Source of the DNA: Hyperoodon ampullatus
Taxonomy: Eukaryota > Chordata > Mammalia > Artiodactyla > Ziphiidae
Assembly: GCA_949752795.1 (NCBI GenBank)
Contig: OX457057.1
Span: forward strand, 157,953,980 to 158,017,979
Direction: 5' to 3'
Length of the DNA stretch: 64,000 bases
Shown here: positions 31,959 through 45,031 of the stretch, piece after piece
How the letters are laid out: every line of letters begins with the position of its first letter
How positions within the stretch are numbered: position 1 is the stretch's first letter
Translations under genes and position numbers: made by a program
The notes under the pieces: model-generated
The model's input: only the letters and a program-made list of their open reading frames with translations
Database searches by the model: none
Told to the model about the DNA's origin: nothing

Positions 31959-34464
31959 AAGTATCTTTAGGATTTTCCAATGGTACAGTCCAACAGGCAG
32001 TCAGAATCCAAAAGCTGGGGGATAGGTCTAAGATGGAAATATACAGGAGTCACATCAATTAAAACAGCTTCAGCCTCCAGGCAGAGTGAACAGAAAAAAA
32101 GACTAGAGGGCAGAGGATGGCATCTGGAAGAATACCCAAATTAAGAGGGTTCCAAGAGCAAAGATGTCAAGCACCAGAAGAAGCACCTGCACATATGGCA
32201 AATTTACACTCACCTGATCTGTGGTAGCACTTCTGGACAGAGAATCCAGGAGTAATCTTCACTGCCAGATTCATATAGATGCCAACATATGCACCTTCCA
32301 CCTAATTACACAAACATATCGAGGTCTAGCCTGCAGCATGCTGGAGCCAGCCTGTCCCGCTTGCAAGAGCTGATTGTAGACATTCCTCAATCCTATGTTC
32401 CATGACCTCATGTTGGTATTGTGAATCTGGCCATGGTGGAAATATCTACACCATGGAAATTGGCAAACTGGCTACAAATCGGGGCTTTGGGTCTGGAGAG
32501 GTGATTTATCAGCACACCACTGCCTAGAAGTCCCCCTCAGATTAGGCTAATGGCAAATTCAGGAGAGATTTCATATTGGTAGAACATTTTTCTCTTTCTG
32601 TGTCCACTCCAGTTAAGGCAGGTGTGTTGTCACCATGACCTTTGACCTCACAGAAGACAGAAAATTATGCCTCTGAACTAAGAAAAAAAGGAGAAGAGAT
32701 AGAGGAGCACATGCCTGACAAATTAACGTGCTCTTAAAACAATTACAAGGTCCCCAAGAGCTGACTTTGTTTGAAGCCACACACGTTAGAATGCGGTCAG
32801 ATTTCTATGACGAGTACGCTTCATCCTCAGGAAAATGCTAAGAGAGCTGTAATAACAAACAAGGGCCAGTGTTTTATCAGATAGAAATCCCAGTCCCTTC
32901 CGCCATCCTGTCTCAGCAGAGTTTCCTAGATCATCCCAAAGAGTCCAGGAACTCTCCAAGGGGAAACAGGAAGTTGTGTTTTCCATCTCCTAAAAAATGG
33001 TCGGCCTCCTGGCTGTGAATCTGTTCCGCCCGGTGTTAACCCATAACAGACTGGATCTTCTCTCACACGAACCCCTACTGCTGGCATTCTGGTCCTCCTC
33101 CTTTAAGGATTTAAGGAATCTCTAAGGAGGCAGATTCAAAAATTAAGTGGATTTAAGGGAGTTTGCTGACTATGTTTTTCAAATAAAATAATTTCACCTT
33201 TATATGCTACTCTGCTGCTTGAAACTCAGAACGCTAATGATTAAGATGATTAAACGGCTTCCCTTTCCATCTCTGAGGCCAATTTACTATGGTACCTAGG
33301 GCAGTAGCTTAAAGTTTCAATGTCTTGGTCATTGGCTTTGCAAAATGAAGAAATCACATGCTATTTTGAGAAGTTCAAGGATTTACAGTTATGGGGGGAG
33401 GGAGGTTTGAACTAAAATAGTCACCGCTGCACGTGCCAAATTACATCACAAATTGTCAGGGTTTTTAGTGTCCAGAGCGAACTTGCAAAATTCACAGTTC
33501 CCTCCTGTCTCACACATTCAGGCCTCAAATGCCCAAGGTCTTCCTATGCTGAGGTCATAGGTTAACAGGCGCCCTGGCTTTCTGGAACTCATTCTGTTTT
33601 TGTGCAACCCAGCCAACCTCTGTCTGAAAAGGTCAGCAGGGAGTAGTGAGCTTCTGTGGGACCTAATATTCTCTGTGAATGAAGCCTGCTTTGAATGGAA
33701 AGGCTTCCTCACAGCCCAGCAACTTTCCCAGCCCTCCATAAATCCCACCGACAGCTCCACGGGGCTTCACCTCCTGTTGAGATGTAAAGTGTTCCTTCAC
33801 CAGTCTTTGCGGGAGCAGAGGGTGGCAGTTGCCTGATGTTTCCCAACTGAATCATTAGCTTGATTCTTCTTCTGAACACCACATTAAGGAATCTCTTATC
33901 CTCCCCACTTTCCTATGGGATAAATTCAGTTTTAAGCAAAGTAAACATTCAGTTCCCACTATTATTATCACCTATTACGATACAAGCATAAAAATCAAGC
34001 CCCATTATCAAAATGCCAGCAAAATCGTTATTCCCCTGGGTTTCAGAATTCGAGGAATGACTATCCAGCTTACTCCTTTTCCGCTCCAAAAATGAATCTT
34101 TCAAGCCTATGTGGACTTATAAATTCAAGTGTACAGTTGCACTTCACAGTTCCCACAAAGCTCTGGGACACAGAGTCCCTGGCAAGCACTCTACCCTCAG
34201 CACTGCATTTGGCACAGGTAGTGAGTGTTCCAAGACCATGGACGGGCTTGTAGAACTGGCTACCTACAGAGTGACAAGGTATCTTTCAAGCATCCTATCA
34301 GGTGATCCAATCTAGGGCAAAGTATGAAGACCGATTTAGTTTATCTTGAGTACCTCTCTCTGAAAGATACACCAAAGTAAACTGGCTTTTAAAAAAATAG
34401 GTTTCCCTATTCATAAGCTGCAAATTAATTCTAAGAAAATCATCCTTATGCCCGGAATAAAAAG
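31959..34464. other. Unassigned intronic sequence
   Basis: No exon was recognised. 32330-32540 ('gctggagccagcctgtcccgcttgcaagagctgattgtagacattcc', 'ggtattgtgaatctggccatggtgg') has the feel of an old interspersed repeat that I cannot name. Confidence 0.45.
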
Positions 34465-34670
34465 GAAGAGAGGGTTAACAGATATTTACTGAGCCTTTAT
34501 GGGTTAGATGCTCAATCCTTACATCAATCCTTGGGTATAGAAATTATTCTTACTTGACTTGAGGACACTGAGGTTTGGAGAAGTGAGCTGTCTCACCCAG
34601 TTAGCCAGCCAATTAGCATAACTGACAGAGTCAGGATATAAAACTAACCCTGTCTTTCTATTACAGCGTG
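34465..34670 (-). repeat. MIR SINE relic
   Basis: Reverse MIR text: 'tatttactgagcctttatgggttagatgctcaatccttacatc', 'ttgaggacactgaggtttggagaag', 'gctgtctcacccagttagcc', 'gagtcaggatataaaac'. A plus-strand MIR-like piece follows at about 34697-34810 ('ctccttatttgtacacctaagactagaatctcc'). Confidence 0.7.
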
Positions 34671-34810
34671 TTGCATTAAAATGCAAAGTGACACAGTATT
34701 GGGTATTCAGTCTCCTTATTTGTACACCTAAGACTAGAATCTCCATATTTCATAGGACTGTTGTAAGAAAGAGATAAAATTAGATAATAGATCTGAAAGC
34801 ATGTTGAACG

Positions 34811-36071
34811 GTTACGAGAACTATTCAGGATTCTACAGATAAAAGAAAATATTGTATGTCATACTACAATCCTTCTCTTTTCACTTTCTTTCCCCTACCC
34901 CAATTACTTTCACCAAAATTAGGTCTTATGACATCAAGTGTTCTCTGGCATTATCCCTCTTACTTCCTGACATTGACTGAGATCTTTAACACCTAAAGAT
35001 TTTTTTAAAATACTGTTTTTGTGTTAAACACCCTCTTTGGAGGAAAACAAAACTTCCCCTTCATTATTGTGGTTTCTTAAATGGGTAAATTAAGTCCAAG
35101 AAAGATGAATGACTTCACTCAAGGGCTCCAAAAGATGCCAGGAGAACAAGGTCAGTAAGTTGCTTGAGAAGTTACTGGATAACACAGTGTAGGATCCCTG
35201 GGGGTTGCAGGGGGACTCACTAATAATCTAATTTCCAGATTATTAATTAGTTTTCCTACCTGCTAGGTTTATAAATCTCTCTAGTCATGAGACAATTGCC
35301 TTATATTTTTAGAAAGAACGGAAAATGAAAGCAAAATGACAATATGATTGGTTATGTGATATAGCCAGACAAAGCGGCGCTGACACTTAATAAAAATAGA
35401 TAGAGGAGAGGGCAGAGGATAGAGAGAATTGATACCTGGCAAAAACACAGATCCAATTTCCCCAAGCAAACAGAAACTTTTGGAAAGAGAACCATTTTGT
35501 CCACTAGACTTTAATGTGTCCAAAATATATGTAAAAAAGTAGGCATGTCAGTTGTAAAGAAAATATTTATCTTCCTAATAACATGCTCATCATTCCCATG
35601 GCTCATGACCCACTCTTGATGTCAGTTAGTAAAAAGAGTATTAAAAGAGCTCCCATTATGCAAAGAATCCAAATGAGGGTCGAAGGGAATCTACAAAAGA
35701 AATTAACGACTATACTCTAAAAACTTAACAGTAGAGGTTATATGAATGTGAATTTTTTCATTTAATGGGATGGAAGGAAAGATGTGTAGAGCTTAACATC
35801 AGTGAATATTTAATAAATTAAATAAATGGCAGGTAAATAAGCAGCGGCCTTACAGAGAGAATTTCAGCACTGATGGGGACAAAGGTCCCTTGCAACCCTG
35901 AGCTTCAACTTCCATGCCTTCATAAGGAAGGCATGGAACTAGATTCTTTTTCTAGTTCCAGGTCAATCAATCTTCAAATACTTGTTAGTGCCCTCTGTTT
36001 GTCTCAGCAGTGAGCTAGAATAACTCTTTCTAATTTAATTGCTTTTGTTATTTCCTAAATACACTTGAGAG
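34811..36071. other. Unassigned intronic sequence
   Basis: No exon or clear repeat was seen. Weak MIR-like text occurs near 35070-35150. An AT-rich segment lies near 35800. Confidence 0.45.
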
Positions 36072-36165
36072 GATCCATTCATTCAACATCTATTTGTTGA
36101 GTTCCTACTATGTGACTACTGAAAGCCAAGGTAACAACAGAGAACCCAACAAGATGTTGACTTGC
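36072..36165 (-). repeat. L2 3' terminal fragment
   Basis: 'atccattcattcaacatctatttgttgagttcctactatgtgac' is the reverse complement of the L2 terminus. Confidence 0.6.
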
Positions 36166-36739
36166 ACAGGTAAGTCCCCTTCCCCTACAACTAAAGGAGA
36201 AGAAAGCAGATGGATGACCCGTCATGACTGGATCTGGGCTTGGTCTTATGAAGCCCATTCCCTAGAGTCAGAGTCTTCAAATTACCCAGTCCTGAGAGTT
36301 TAAAGCTACTCCGCAAGGAATACCATAGAGAGATATGGCTGATTTTACCATGACACGCAAATAGATAGAAGCTATGACTATGAAGAGAGCGACTCTTTCT
36401 AATCAATGCTATATAACTGTAAATAGTAATTGGAGATGGAACCACTGGCCAAATTAAAGTAAATATATACAGTCCTCAGCCATAGCTTCTCTGTGACATC
36501 CCCAGCCGTGCTCTGGTAACAGACCAATGGACTGCGTCATTCATTTGTATAGATCGAATCAGTTTTATTTTTAACCAAAGGCACTACTCAACTTCATAAA
36601 GACCGTATGTTCAGAAAAGCTTCTAAAGTTTTAGTTATAGTAGTTTGAGTTTCTGAATATAAGATATTTTAAGATTTTTTTTGGTAAAAGATGTCACTAA
36701 AAACAATGTACATTTTGGAATTTGTCTGTTTCCTTGAAC

Positions 36740-36920
36740 ACACTAAGCAGTTTTCAAGAGGATCACTTGAGATGCTGGGTAAAATTAGACTCCTGAGTCC
36801 ATATTCCAGAGATTCTGATCAGTAGACCTAAAATAAAGCCAAGGGATCTGCATTTTAGCCAGCGTCCCAGATAATTTTAAATGCAGAAGATCTACTGATT
36901 ACCCTTTGAGAAATACTGTG
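36740..36920. repeat. hAT-Charlie relic (MER5/MER20-like)
   Basis: 'gatcacttgagatgctgggtaaaattagactcctgagtccatattccagagattctgatcagtagacc', 'ccaagggatctgcattttagcc' and the end 'ccctttgagaaatactg' follow the plan of MER5/MER20-type nonautonomous hAT elements. Confidence 0.6.
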
Positions 36921-36984
36921 CTTGACAATGCAAAAACCAAAGGTGAGTAAAAGGTTTGTTGATGGGATAAAGGAGAAGTTGATT

Positions 36985-37070
36985 AACCAATATAAAGCTT
37001 AGACAAAGTCGTGTGGCCTCTCTTAGTCTTAGTTTCATTTGTAAAGTGGGAACAGTTCCGTTACTCACCT
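36985..37070 (+). repeat. MIR 3' fragment
   Basis: 'gtgtggcctctcttagtcttagtttcatttgtaaagtgggaacagttccgttactcacctt' follows MIR in the plus direction. Confidence 0.65.
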
Positions 37071-37445
37071 TGATGTTGCATGGATGATTCCCAAAAAATG
37101 TGGGATAAGCTTTGAACTGCTTGAGATAAAAGAACTACATAGTAAAGTAAGGTATTATTAACACTTATGCAATGGCCTGAGATGCCTTCAAGCAAACCAA
37201 GTGATCTTTCTTATGTGTTTATCTTATGAAATTCAATGGGTTTTCCCACAAGAAGGGAAGGTATTACATGGGCCTACAGAGTTTACTTCTGCCCTCATTA
37301 CTCCTCCACCTGGTTGTTGATCCCACGGAAATGCTTCAGCATTACCTCCTGGGGCATTCCTGCAGAACTGGCACCGTGGATTCCTGCCTGGAACTGTCTG
37401 CCTCCTGTGCTTACAAACATCACCTTCTCAGCAACAACAATCAAT
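37071..37445. other. Unassigned intronic sequence
   Basis: Two overlapping plus-strand frames of 73 and 79 codons (37226-37475) run into the next MIR and show no domain. Nothing else was seen. Confidence 0.45.
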
Positions 37446-37625
37446 AATTCTAAGCGCTTTCTATGTGTCCCATAATAACCTTAGAGAGCAGATACATGTC
37501 TTATCCCCATTTTACAGATATTTTACAGAAAAATGAGGCCCAAAGAGGCTAAGTGACTTGTCCCAGGGCACACAGCTAAAAAGTGGCCAAAGCCAGGATT
37601 CAAGTCCAAGTGGTATGGACCCACA
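37446..37625 (-). repeat. MIR SINE relic
   Basis: 'tctaagcgctttctatgtgtcccataataacc', 'cccattttacagatattttacagaaaaatgaggcccaaagaggctaagtgacttgtcccagggcacacagctaaaaagtggccaaagccaggattcaag' is a well preserved reverse MIR. Confidence 0.9.
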
Positions 37626-37640
37626 GTCACACTTAACCAG

Positions 37641-38779
37641 AATTCTATTTCATCTCCTTCAAGGGTCTCCTGTGATACTACAGGTTGGTCACTAGTTCTT
37701 GGTCCTTCACTCACCATCAGTGTGGAAACATTCCCAACCTCAAGCCTCTTTCCTTCTTAGTCTATACTCTCTTTCTGGCCATTCCATACATACTATGCAC
37801 TGCCCCCGCCCCCCGTTTCACCTAACATAAATATTATACTAACTCCCAAATCTTTAACTCCAGTTCTTACTTTCCTTCTAAATTCTAGACATGAATTTCC
37901 AATTACTACACATCCACCTGGATAATCCATAAGGAATTCTAACTCAACGGGTACAAAAAGAAACTCTCATTTTATTCCTCTAAAATCTCACCCCTTCTCT
38001 AGCTTCTGACTTCGTTAATGATCCAAGTCATAAACCTACAAATCATCTTTATTCCCGACTTATCTCCCCCTCACCTCCAAAATCCAACCTGTCCCATTCC
38101 CTAAATATCTCTCCATTCTATTCTTCTCCCCCATCCTGTCTTACCCTAATTTAGACCTCATTTCTTAACTGGGTATGTATAACAAGCACTTAAATTATTT
38201 CACTTGCCTCTAGTCTTGCTAAAATCATCTTTCTAAAGCACAAATCCTAGTTTCAGAATAAAGCCCAAGTACCTGCCAAAGCTAAACATGCCTATCCTAT
38301 GACTCAGCAATTCCATTCCTAAAAGACACGAGTGGTATGCCCACCGACAGACAGGGACAGAAACATTTATAGCAGCTTCATTCATAATAGCCAAACACAC
38401 TTTCCATAGTATGTTGTAAGCATTTGTTTACTGACAGGCATTCTCCGCTAGACCATAAAATTGTTAAAGGCAAAGTCTAGTCATATGAATATTTATAGCT
38501 CCAGAAATTAGCCTATAACCACATCAATAAGCACTTCAAGAATATTAAATAAATATGTTTTTAAGATAAAAATGAGTTTTTCATCTAACAAATCTAATGA
38601 TAGAATGTTCCCTAAGTAACATTTTTCTTGAGTCTTCTAAATTCAGTCAAATAAAAAAATATGTACATACACACAAGAAAAGTCTGTCCATATACAATAA
38701 AAGTATACAATGCTTGCTCATCACCTCTGAGTTGGACTGCTAAGGTAAATACCCTTTCAAATTGTTTTTACGACATCCC
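37641..38779. other. Unassigned intronic sequence
   Basis: A pyrimidine-rich block (37730-38160) is followed by 'cctatgactcagcaattccattcctaaaagac' and 'cattcataatagccaaacac' (about 38295-38400), which look like an ancient L1 ORF2 tail piece. No exon was seen. Confidence 0.45.
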
Positions 38780-39345
38780 TAGTAATCTTTTAAAGACACA
38801 AATCAGATCATGTCACTCCCCTGCTTAAAGCCTCTCGCTGGCTTCCCATGACACTTGGAATAATATGCAGACTCTAGTATGGCCCACAGGCCCTTCCTGC
38901 CTACCTCCTTGACTTCACCACCAAAATCAACTCCCTCCCTCTCTAAGCCCCAGCCATACCAGTCTTCTTTCGGTTCTTCAAAGCAAGCTCATTCACACCT
39001 AAGGATTTTTTTGCGTCTGTTCCTTCTGCCTAACACGCTGCTCAGCCTGATTTTCTCCTGGTGGGTGCTTCCCCTGATTCACTGCTATTGATCAAGTGGT
39101 ATCTCCTCAGATACACCACCTGGACCATCCCTCCGGTGTCCCACTACCCACCTTCCCCGGCCAGGCTAGATCATGTCATCTAGGTTAACTGCCTTATAGC
39201 CCTGACTTGTTTGCACGTTTGCTGTCTGTAAATTCTACAACAGCAGAGTTCTTATCTATCCTGTTCACTACTATATCCCTGGGGTATAGAATAATGTCTA
39301 ACACACAGCAAGTGCTCAGTAAATGTTTGTTGTAATAAGTGAAAA
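38780..39345 (+). repeat. L2 LINE 3' end relic
   Basis: Long L2 match in order: 'caaatcagatcatgtcactcccctgcttaaagcctctcgctggcttcccatgacacttgg', 'ccctgacttgtttgcacg', 'tgtctgtaaattctac', 'tcttatctatcctgttcactactatatccctgggg', 'acacagcaagtgctcagtaaatgtttgtt'. Confidence 0.85.
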
Positions 39346-40202
39346 ACAAATTCATGTTGTAATTAAAGGGCAAATCATTTAAAAATCTGAATGAAAGGCT
39401 GATTATACTCCATAGATCTATTGAAGAATACCAAGCTCTCCTCGGAACTAAAAAATCTTAGGTAAACAAAGTTAACTGTTTCTATCTCTTCACAGCAGTT
39501 GAGAACTACAGTGAACTCTCAAAATGACTATTTGGAGCTTTTTTTGAGTCTCCATTAATTCCATACTTGGTTATCATGATTATAAAAATTACTGAAGTCA
39601 TGGGGTTTTTTTCCTCCAGAGTTCTTTTCCCATCAAGATCGAGTCCCTGAATCAAACTGCACATCACAAGGATCGCTCATTCTCTGAGGCTGACACTGTC
39701 CTCACTGTTCTGTCAGATGTAAATGTCACTGAACCAATTGCTTGCTTTGAAAACAAACAGTGGGAATATGCTCTTGTTTTGACTTCTTGCAGCTCCAGCT
39801 GGGAGTATATGAGGAAATGAATACACAAGCTAATCAACCAGCTACATAATGTAAGTGTAAATACACTACAAGTTTACTTCTGAGGTGTTGGACTACCAAG
39901 AAGCTTCCAATACTTTCTGCATGAAAGACATGGTATAAAGTAAGTAAGGAGTTTATTTGAAGCCTTTTAACGTCCCCTTTCTTCTGTGCCAGGTTCTAAG
40001 CCTTGAACACTAAGAACGCTGTTTGAGGTCCCTGAATTTATAGTAAGTTTGTATTACTGAAACAAACAAGTGCTCTAACGTCGCATTCTAGAATGCTACG
40101 TAAGGGTGCTTTCTACCTTATAACAAGGCTAACTTGCTATCCCAGGCATTAAACCCTCTTCAGTGGAGGTCTAGAGGACTGCAGCTTTACCACAAATCCT
40201 AC
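39346..40202. other. Unassigned intronic sequence
   Basis: No exon, RNA gene or recognisable repeat was seen. Confidence 0.45.
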
Positions 40203-40755
40203 TTTCATTCATTCATTTATTCCGAAATATTTAGTGAGCTTTTACTATGCTTAAGTTTCTATATTATAAGACACTGCAGATACAGAAGTGAACACAGACA
40301 TGGTCTTTATCTGCATGAAGCCAACATTCAAGCAGAGAAGACAAATACTAAACAGATAATTTAACAATTAACTATCTAATGCCAAGAGAGATCACAGCTC
40401 TCCATAAAAAGGTGCTAAAAGAACATAAGGTAAAGGGATCAGACTGTGTCCTGGTGATCAGGGAAAGTTTCACCGAGGAAACAGAGATCAGAATAATCAG
40501 CAGGTGTTCACCAGGCAAAGGTTGAGAGAGAGAACATTTCACGTGAAGGAACTGCATGCAAATACCCTGAAGGAGGAAAGAAACCTGGCGTCCTGGAGGA
40601 TAAAGAGAAGCTGACGTGGCCAAAGGAGAGGGAGCCAGGGTAGGTAGGGTGTCAAGAGACAAGCTTAGCCAGGAGAAGAATTTTGATCTTGAACCTAATA
40701 TCAATGGGAAGCCATTAAAAGATTTTAAGCAGGGAGGTATACCATGATCAAATAT
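40203..40755 (-). repeat. L2 LINE relic
   Basis: Reverse L2: 'cattcattcatttattccgaaatatttagtgagc', 'gatacagaagtgaacacagacatggtctttatctgcatgaagcc', 'caatgggaagccattaaaagattttaagcagggaggtat'. Confidence 0.8.
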
Positions 40756-40828
40756 AACATGGATCTACAAGAAGAATAAACTGAAGGAAATAAGAAATGA
40801 TTCAATTAAAAGACTACTAAAGAATGCA

Positions 40829-41002
40829 AAGGTTTCTCAAAATGTGGACCGTGATCCACTTCCATCAGAATCACCTGAGGTACTTGTCAAAAGCAGATTC
40901 ATGGAGCCAACCTCCAACCTACAAAATGCAGGTCCCTGTAACTGGGAAATCAGCAGTTAGTCCTAGATTATTATAATAAACATTAATGATTAAGAAGCAC
41001 AG
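40829..41002. repeat. hAT-Charlie relic (MER20-like)
   Basis: 'ggtttctcaaaatgtggaccgtgatccacttccatcagaatcacctgaggtacttgtcaaaagcagattcatgg' follows the left half of MER20; the right half is degraded. Confidence 0.6.
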
Positions 41003-42531
41003 TAATAATGTCAGAGGAATTCCAATGATCATCAAATGAAATAAACCAGGATTGAAGTGAAATCATCTGCTTTTACTTGGGCATGAGTTCCCTCTTCTAA
41101 AATTTTGGTGGCACCACTCTCCTCTCCAGCTCCCTTTCTCCCTTACCTGTAGCAAGGGACCATTTTATTCTTTCTCCATAGTCATCAACTGATATTAGTT
41201 TTATTCAGAGCAGAAGCATACACTTACTTTGACTTGTTCCTGACAGGAGCAGATCAGAGTAAATGAATGCCTAAGTTAATCAATGTTACTATACAAGTCC
41301 ATTTCTGACTAGAAAAGCTCAGATTGGGAATAACATTATCTTGCGTTTGTGTGGCCCTAATATTCAAAGCTCTTGCATATACACAATCTCATTTGAGTCT
41401 CACAATAATCCCAATTTATAGATGAGGACACTGAAGGCTCAAGGGGCTAAGTAACTGACCCAGTCACATTCCTAGAAATTGACAGAGGCCAGAGTACAGC
41501 CCGGACCCTTCAGACTCTAAAGCCACGTTCAAGGAGCAGTGCCACGTGGCTCCAGCAGGTTGAACCCCCAGTTGCTCATGGAAGTTCCCCCATGCCCCTC
41601 ATGCCACACACGACAAATAGTGAGAGCCGACTGACTCCACGTCAGGTTCTGTGAATGAATCACCAACTCTCAGGTCCTATACTCAACAGCAAGTCAAAAT
41701 TCCCTCTATGGGGTACTGGGAGGGAAAAGACGCCACCGTAGACAAATTACGACATAGCTGTTCCAAGTCGCCAAAACTACTTGAACATAAATATTTAGAT
41801 TTCATATTAACACGACAGAGGTCACGGGGCTCTGGGAAATTATAACTGTCTTAATCGAACAAAACATAAACTTCTCTTGTCAAACAGGTGTAATGGTCAT
41901 GTTGCCAGTAGTAATTGTATGTTTGGATTTTCAAAAATGCATTCTCCTCTCCCATTTAAAAGAAAAAAAAAAAAAAAGCTGTAACATTTCCCTTTCCAGG
42001 AATGTGATTTAACTTAATAGCTAAGCTAATAATCACTAGCTGCTTATTTGGTGCAAACAAAGAAAGCACTGTCTCTGCAAGTGGGCACAATGGTTCTGAA
42101 TGTGAGATGGATTTAAGTATCTGGTTGTGAGTGACCATTACGTTATGTAACGAACGGAGCTGCATGAATACCTATTACATAACTCCATACTGCCTGGGCG
42201 CTCTAATTAAAGTGGGGGGACTTTCCCATCACATGGAAAGCTCTCCTCAGTCACTTCTCTAACTTGTAAGGTTAAAAAACTTAAATTATATTGAGCCAGG
42301 GAAATTGTGTACACAGCTGTTGTGTCCAAAGTAAACCATGAAAGAGGGGAATAAGAAAAAACATGTTTCTGTAGGGACTAGAAGGTAACTGTCCTGGAAG
42401 CGGTAGCAGGTGGCCAGGCTGGAACTGAACTGAAGAGCTATGCTTTGTAGCTCTAACTGGGGAGACATGTAGCATTTTTCAAATATACTTATGTAATCCA
42501 ACGGACACCTAGCACTTAGTTGGAAGCACAT
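41003..42531. other. Intronic sequence with one MIR
   Basis: Apart from the MIR at 41337-41540 and an A run at 41963-41977, no exon or repeat was recognised. Confidence 0.45.
41337..41540 (-). repeat. MIR SINE relic
   Basis: 'aagctcttgcatatacacaatctcatttgagtctcacaataatcccaatttatagatgaggacactgaaggctcaaggggctaagtaactgacccagtcacattcctag' is reverse MIR. Confidence 0.85.
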
Positions 42532-42880
42532 AAAGTCGTCCCTTGATAGGTATCCGCGGGTGATTGGTTCCAGGACCCTTGAGAATGACAAAGTCCACAG
42601 ATGCTCAAGTCCCTTACATAAGATGGTGCAGTACTGTCACACAACCCACACACATCCTCATACACTTTAAATCATCTCTAGATTACATATAATAGTTAAT
42701 ACAATGTAAATACTATTTAAATAGTTGTAATAACAATGTAAATGCTATGTAGATAGCTGCCGAAGTGGCAAATTCAAGTTTTGCTTTTTGGAACTTTCTG
42801 AAGTTTTTTTTCCCCGAGTATTTTCTAGCCACAGTTGCATCTGCAAGTGGAGAACCCGTGGATACAGGGAGCCAACTGTA
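42532..42880. mobile_element. Tigger-type Tc1/mariner nonautonomous element
   Basis: 'aagtcgtcccttgataggtatccgcgggtgattggttccaggacccttgagaatgacaaagtccacagatgctcaagtcccttacataag', 'tttaaatcatctctagattacatataatag' and the end 'acccgtggatacagggagccaactgta' match a common mammalian Tigger-derived element. TA dinucleotides border both ends, as expected of this superfamily. Confidence 0.8.
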
Positions 42881-43493
42881 TTGATTCATTTTGTCAAAAA
42901 GGCATGAGAGGCACAAGATGTCATATAAGAAAGCAGTAGTCGGTGTGGAGGCAAAACCAGTGAGAGTTTCTAATTTATTCATTTGTAAGTTTAGCCACCA
43001 CATACTTCTCTGTAGCCCCAGCATCTAACTAATTCCACACCTTCTGGTCAAAGGTCTCTGAGACTGGGAAGGAAGGAGGCAGTACCTTTAACATTTCCTT
43101 CCAGTAGCCCTGGAAGGAAGTTGTTCAGGGTGCGAACGAGGCCAAGGAAAAAATCAAATTTTTAACAAACCAGTACAATTTAAATCATGTAACAGTGATC
43201 CTTCACGGGGAAATTTAATGTTCAACCTAGAAAGAGCTGTTTTCTCAGTGAGGAACCTTTTAAACAGCAACATTCTAAAAGTTTTATTAATTCGATGGAA
43301 ATGTCTCTGTTCTTCTGCCTTCAGAAGTAGAATATCCTGAGCATGATTTAAACTTTCATTCAGAGCTCCATGAGCCATCAATGCTACAAGGGATTGTACA
43401 TGTGTCTCCCAGAGACACTGACAGAGAGCAGTGCTTAGTCCAAAGTTAAAGGATCCCATACAGTTCAATGCCTGCTATCTAATCATCATCACT
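42881..43493. other. Unassigned intronic sequence
   Basis: A 104-codon minus-strand frame (43154-43468) has no recognisable domain. Nothing else was seen. Confidence 0.45.
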
Positions 43494-43815
43494 TTCTCAC
43501 ATTCATTTATTCAACAAATAAATATTCATTGCGTCTTCTGTCTGCGAGGTACTGTTCTAGACTCTGGGAAGACAGCAGTGGGGAAGAAAGGACCAAAACT
43601 CACGTCCTCTTGGAACTTACCTTCTAATGCAGGAGAGAGGCAATCAATCTGTCTGTCAATTACAAAACAAAAACAGTACCTTACACAGTAGTTAAGTGGC
43701 CAGGAGGGTGAAGCTGAAATGGAGGTCGGTGAGTTCCAGGGTGGAGAAGGGCTGCAATTTAAGTGAGTGGCTAACAGTAGGCCTCACTGAGACAGTGACA
43801 TATGAACGCAGCCTT
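43494..43815 (-). repeat. L2 LINE 3' end relic
   Basis: 'cacattcatttattcaacaaataaatattcattgcg', 'gaggtactgttctagactctgggaagacagcagtggggaag', 'gtcctcttggaacttaccttctaatgcagg', 'gtaggcctcactgagacagtgacata' is reverse L2. Confidence 0.8.
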
Positions 43816-44728
43816 CCCCTGGATGGTCCATGTCTGTTATTATGACATGTCTACCTCTAAAAGCCCCACTCTCTTCAAATTTGCCATATCCATTATGACT
43901 ATACATAAATAACCAACTTTGTTATGTATTAGGAATTAACATCATATATATTAAGAATGATGCCCTTTCCTAAAGGGTGAGAGCTATTTGGGCTACTCAG
44001 AGAATTTTTTCAATAACTTTCAGTTTTTAAGTATGCTCTGGAAAGTTGAAATAACCAAAACTGAGAGAGTGTTACTCTGCTTGTTTTCCAGAGTACGTAA
44101 GCCTCTAACTTGGGCGCCGCCGTCCCCTGCGCTAATGAACTAGCCTGCTTCTCCCCCTTACCGCTCCAGCTACACTTCTCCTGACTCCTAGACCAGCAGC
44201 TCTCGGCCTTCTTGCCTCCTGAATATGACATCACCCAAGGCCCTCACCCGTGTTCTATTTTCCGTCCATTCTTACTGCTTCATTCGCCGCTGAGTGAGTG
44301 ATACCCAAATGTATTCTTCTAATCCCAAACCTCTTCTAACTGGAAAGCTTCTCCAGCACGCTATGTCTAAAATTAAAATGGTCATGGCACCCCCTTCCCA
44401 TCAGCACCACAAAGAAGCTCTTCTTCCCGAAATCCCATTTCTGCCAATGGCATCACTATCCTCTCAGCTCAACTACACCGAAAATCTTAGACTCATCTCT
44501 GACTCCTCCTCACTGCGGTCACCAGGGAAACAGCTGTTGATGCTTACTTCTAGGTTTTTATCTGCTCTGCTGATAGGAGGGAATGAAAACAATAATTTGA
44601 AGACGTAATTGTGATCACTAACAAAGAGTTACTGCTGCAGGATTTACAGGAACCTTGGGAGAAAGTGATTATGTTCTCCTACAGGTGTCAGACAGAATCC
44701 CAAACGTTAGGAAAACACTGTTTTTTTT
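43816..44728. other. Unassigned intronic sequence
   Basis: A 104-codon plus-strand frame (44294-44608) is Ser/Leu-rich with no domain. No repeat was recognised. Confidence 0.45.
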
Positions 44729-44982
44729 AGGGATAAATTGGGAGATTGGAATTAACATATTCACACTACTATACATAAAATAGATAACTAACAAGGACCT
44801 ACTGTATAGCACAAGGAACTCTCCTCTACTCTGTAATGACCTATATGGGAAAAGAATCTAAAAAAGAGTGGATATATGTGTATGTATAACTGCTTCACTT
44901 TGCTGTACAGCAAAAAGTAACACAACACTGTAAATCAACTGTACTCCAATAAAAAATTTTAAAAATAAAATAAAAAATAAAA
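44729..44982 (+). mobile_element. 5'-truncated L1 3'UTR
   Basis: 'agggataaattgggagattggaattaacatattcacactactatacataaaatagataac', 'gacctactgtatagcacaagg', 'gctgtacagcaaaaagtaacac', 'ctgtactccaataaaaaatttt' is the artiodactyl-type L1 3' end, closely related to the piece at 17037. Confidence 0.88.
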
Positions 44983-45031
44983 TTAGCATAACCTTCTGTT
45001 ACAGGGAAGAGGATTCAAGAAAGGTAGGACA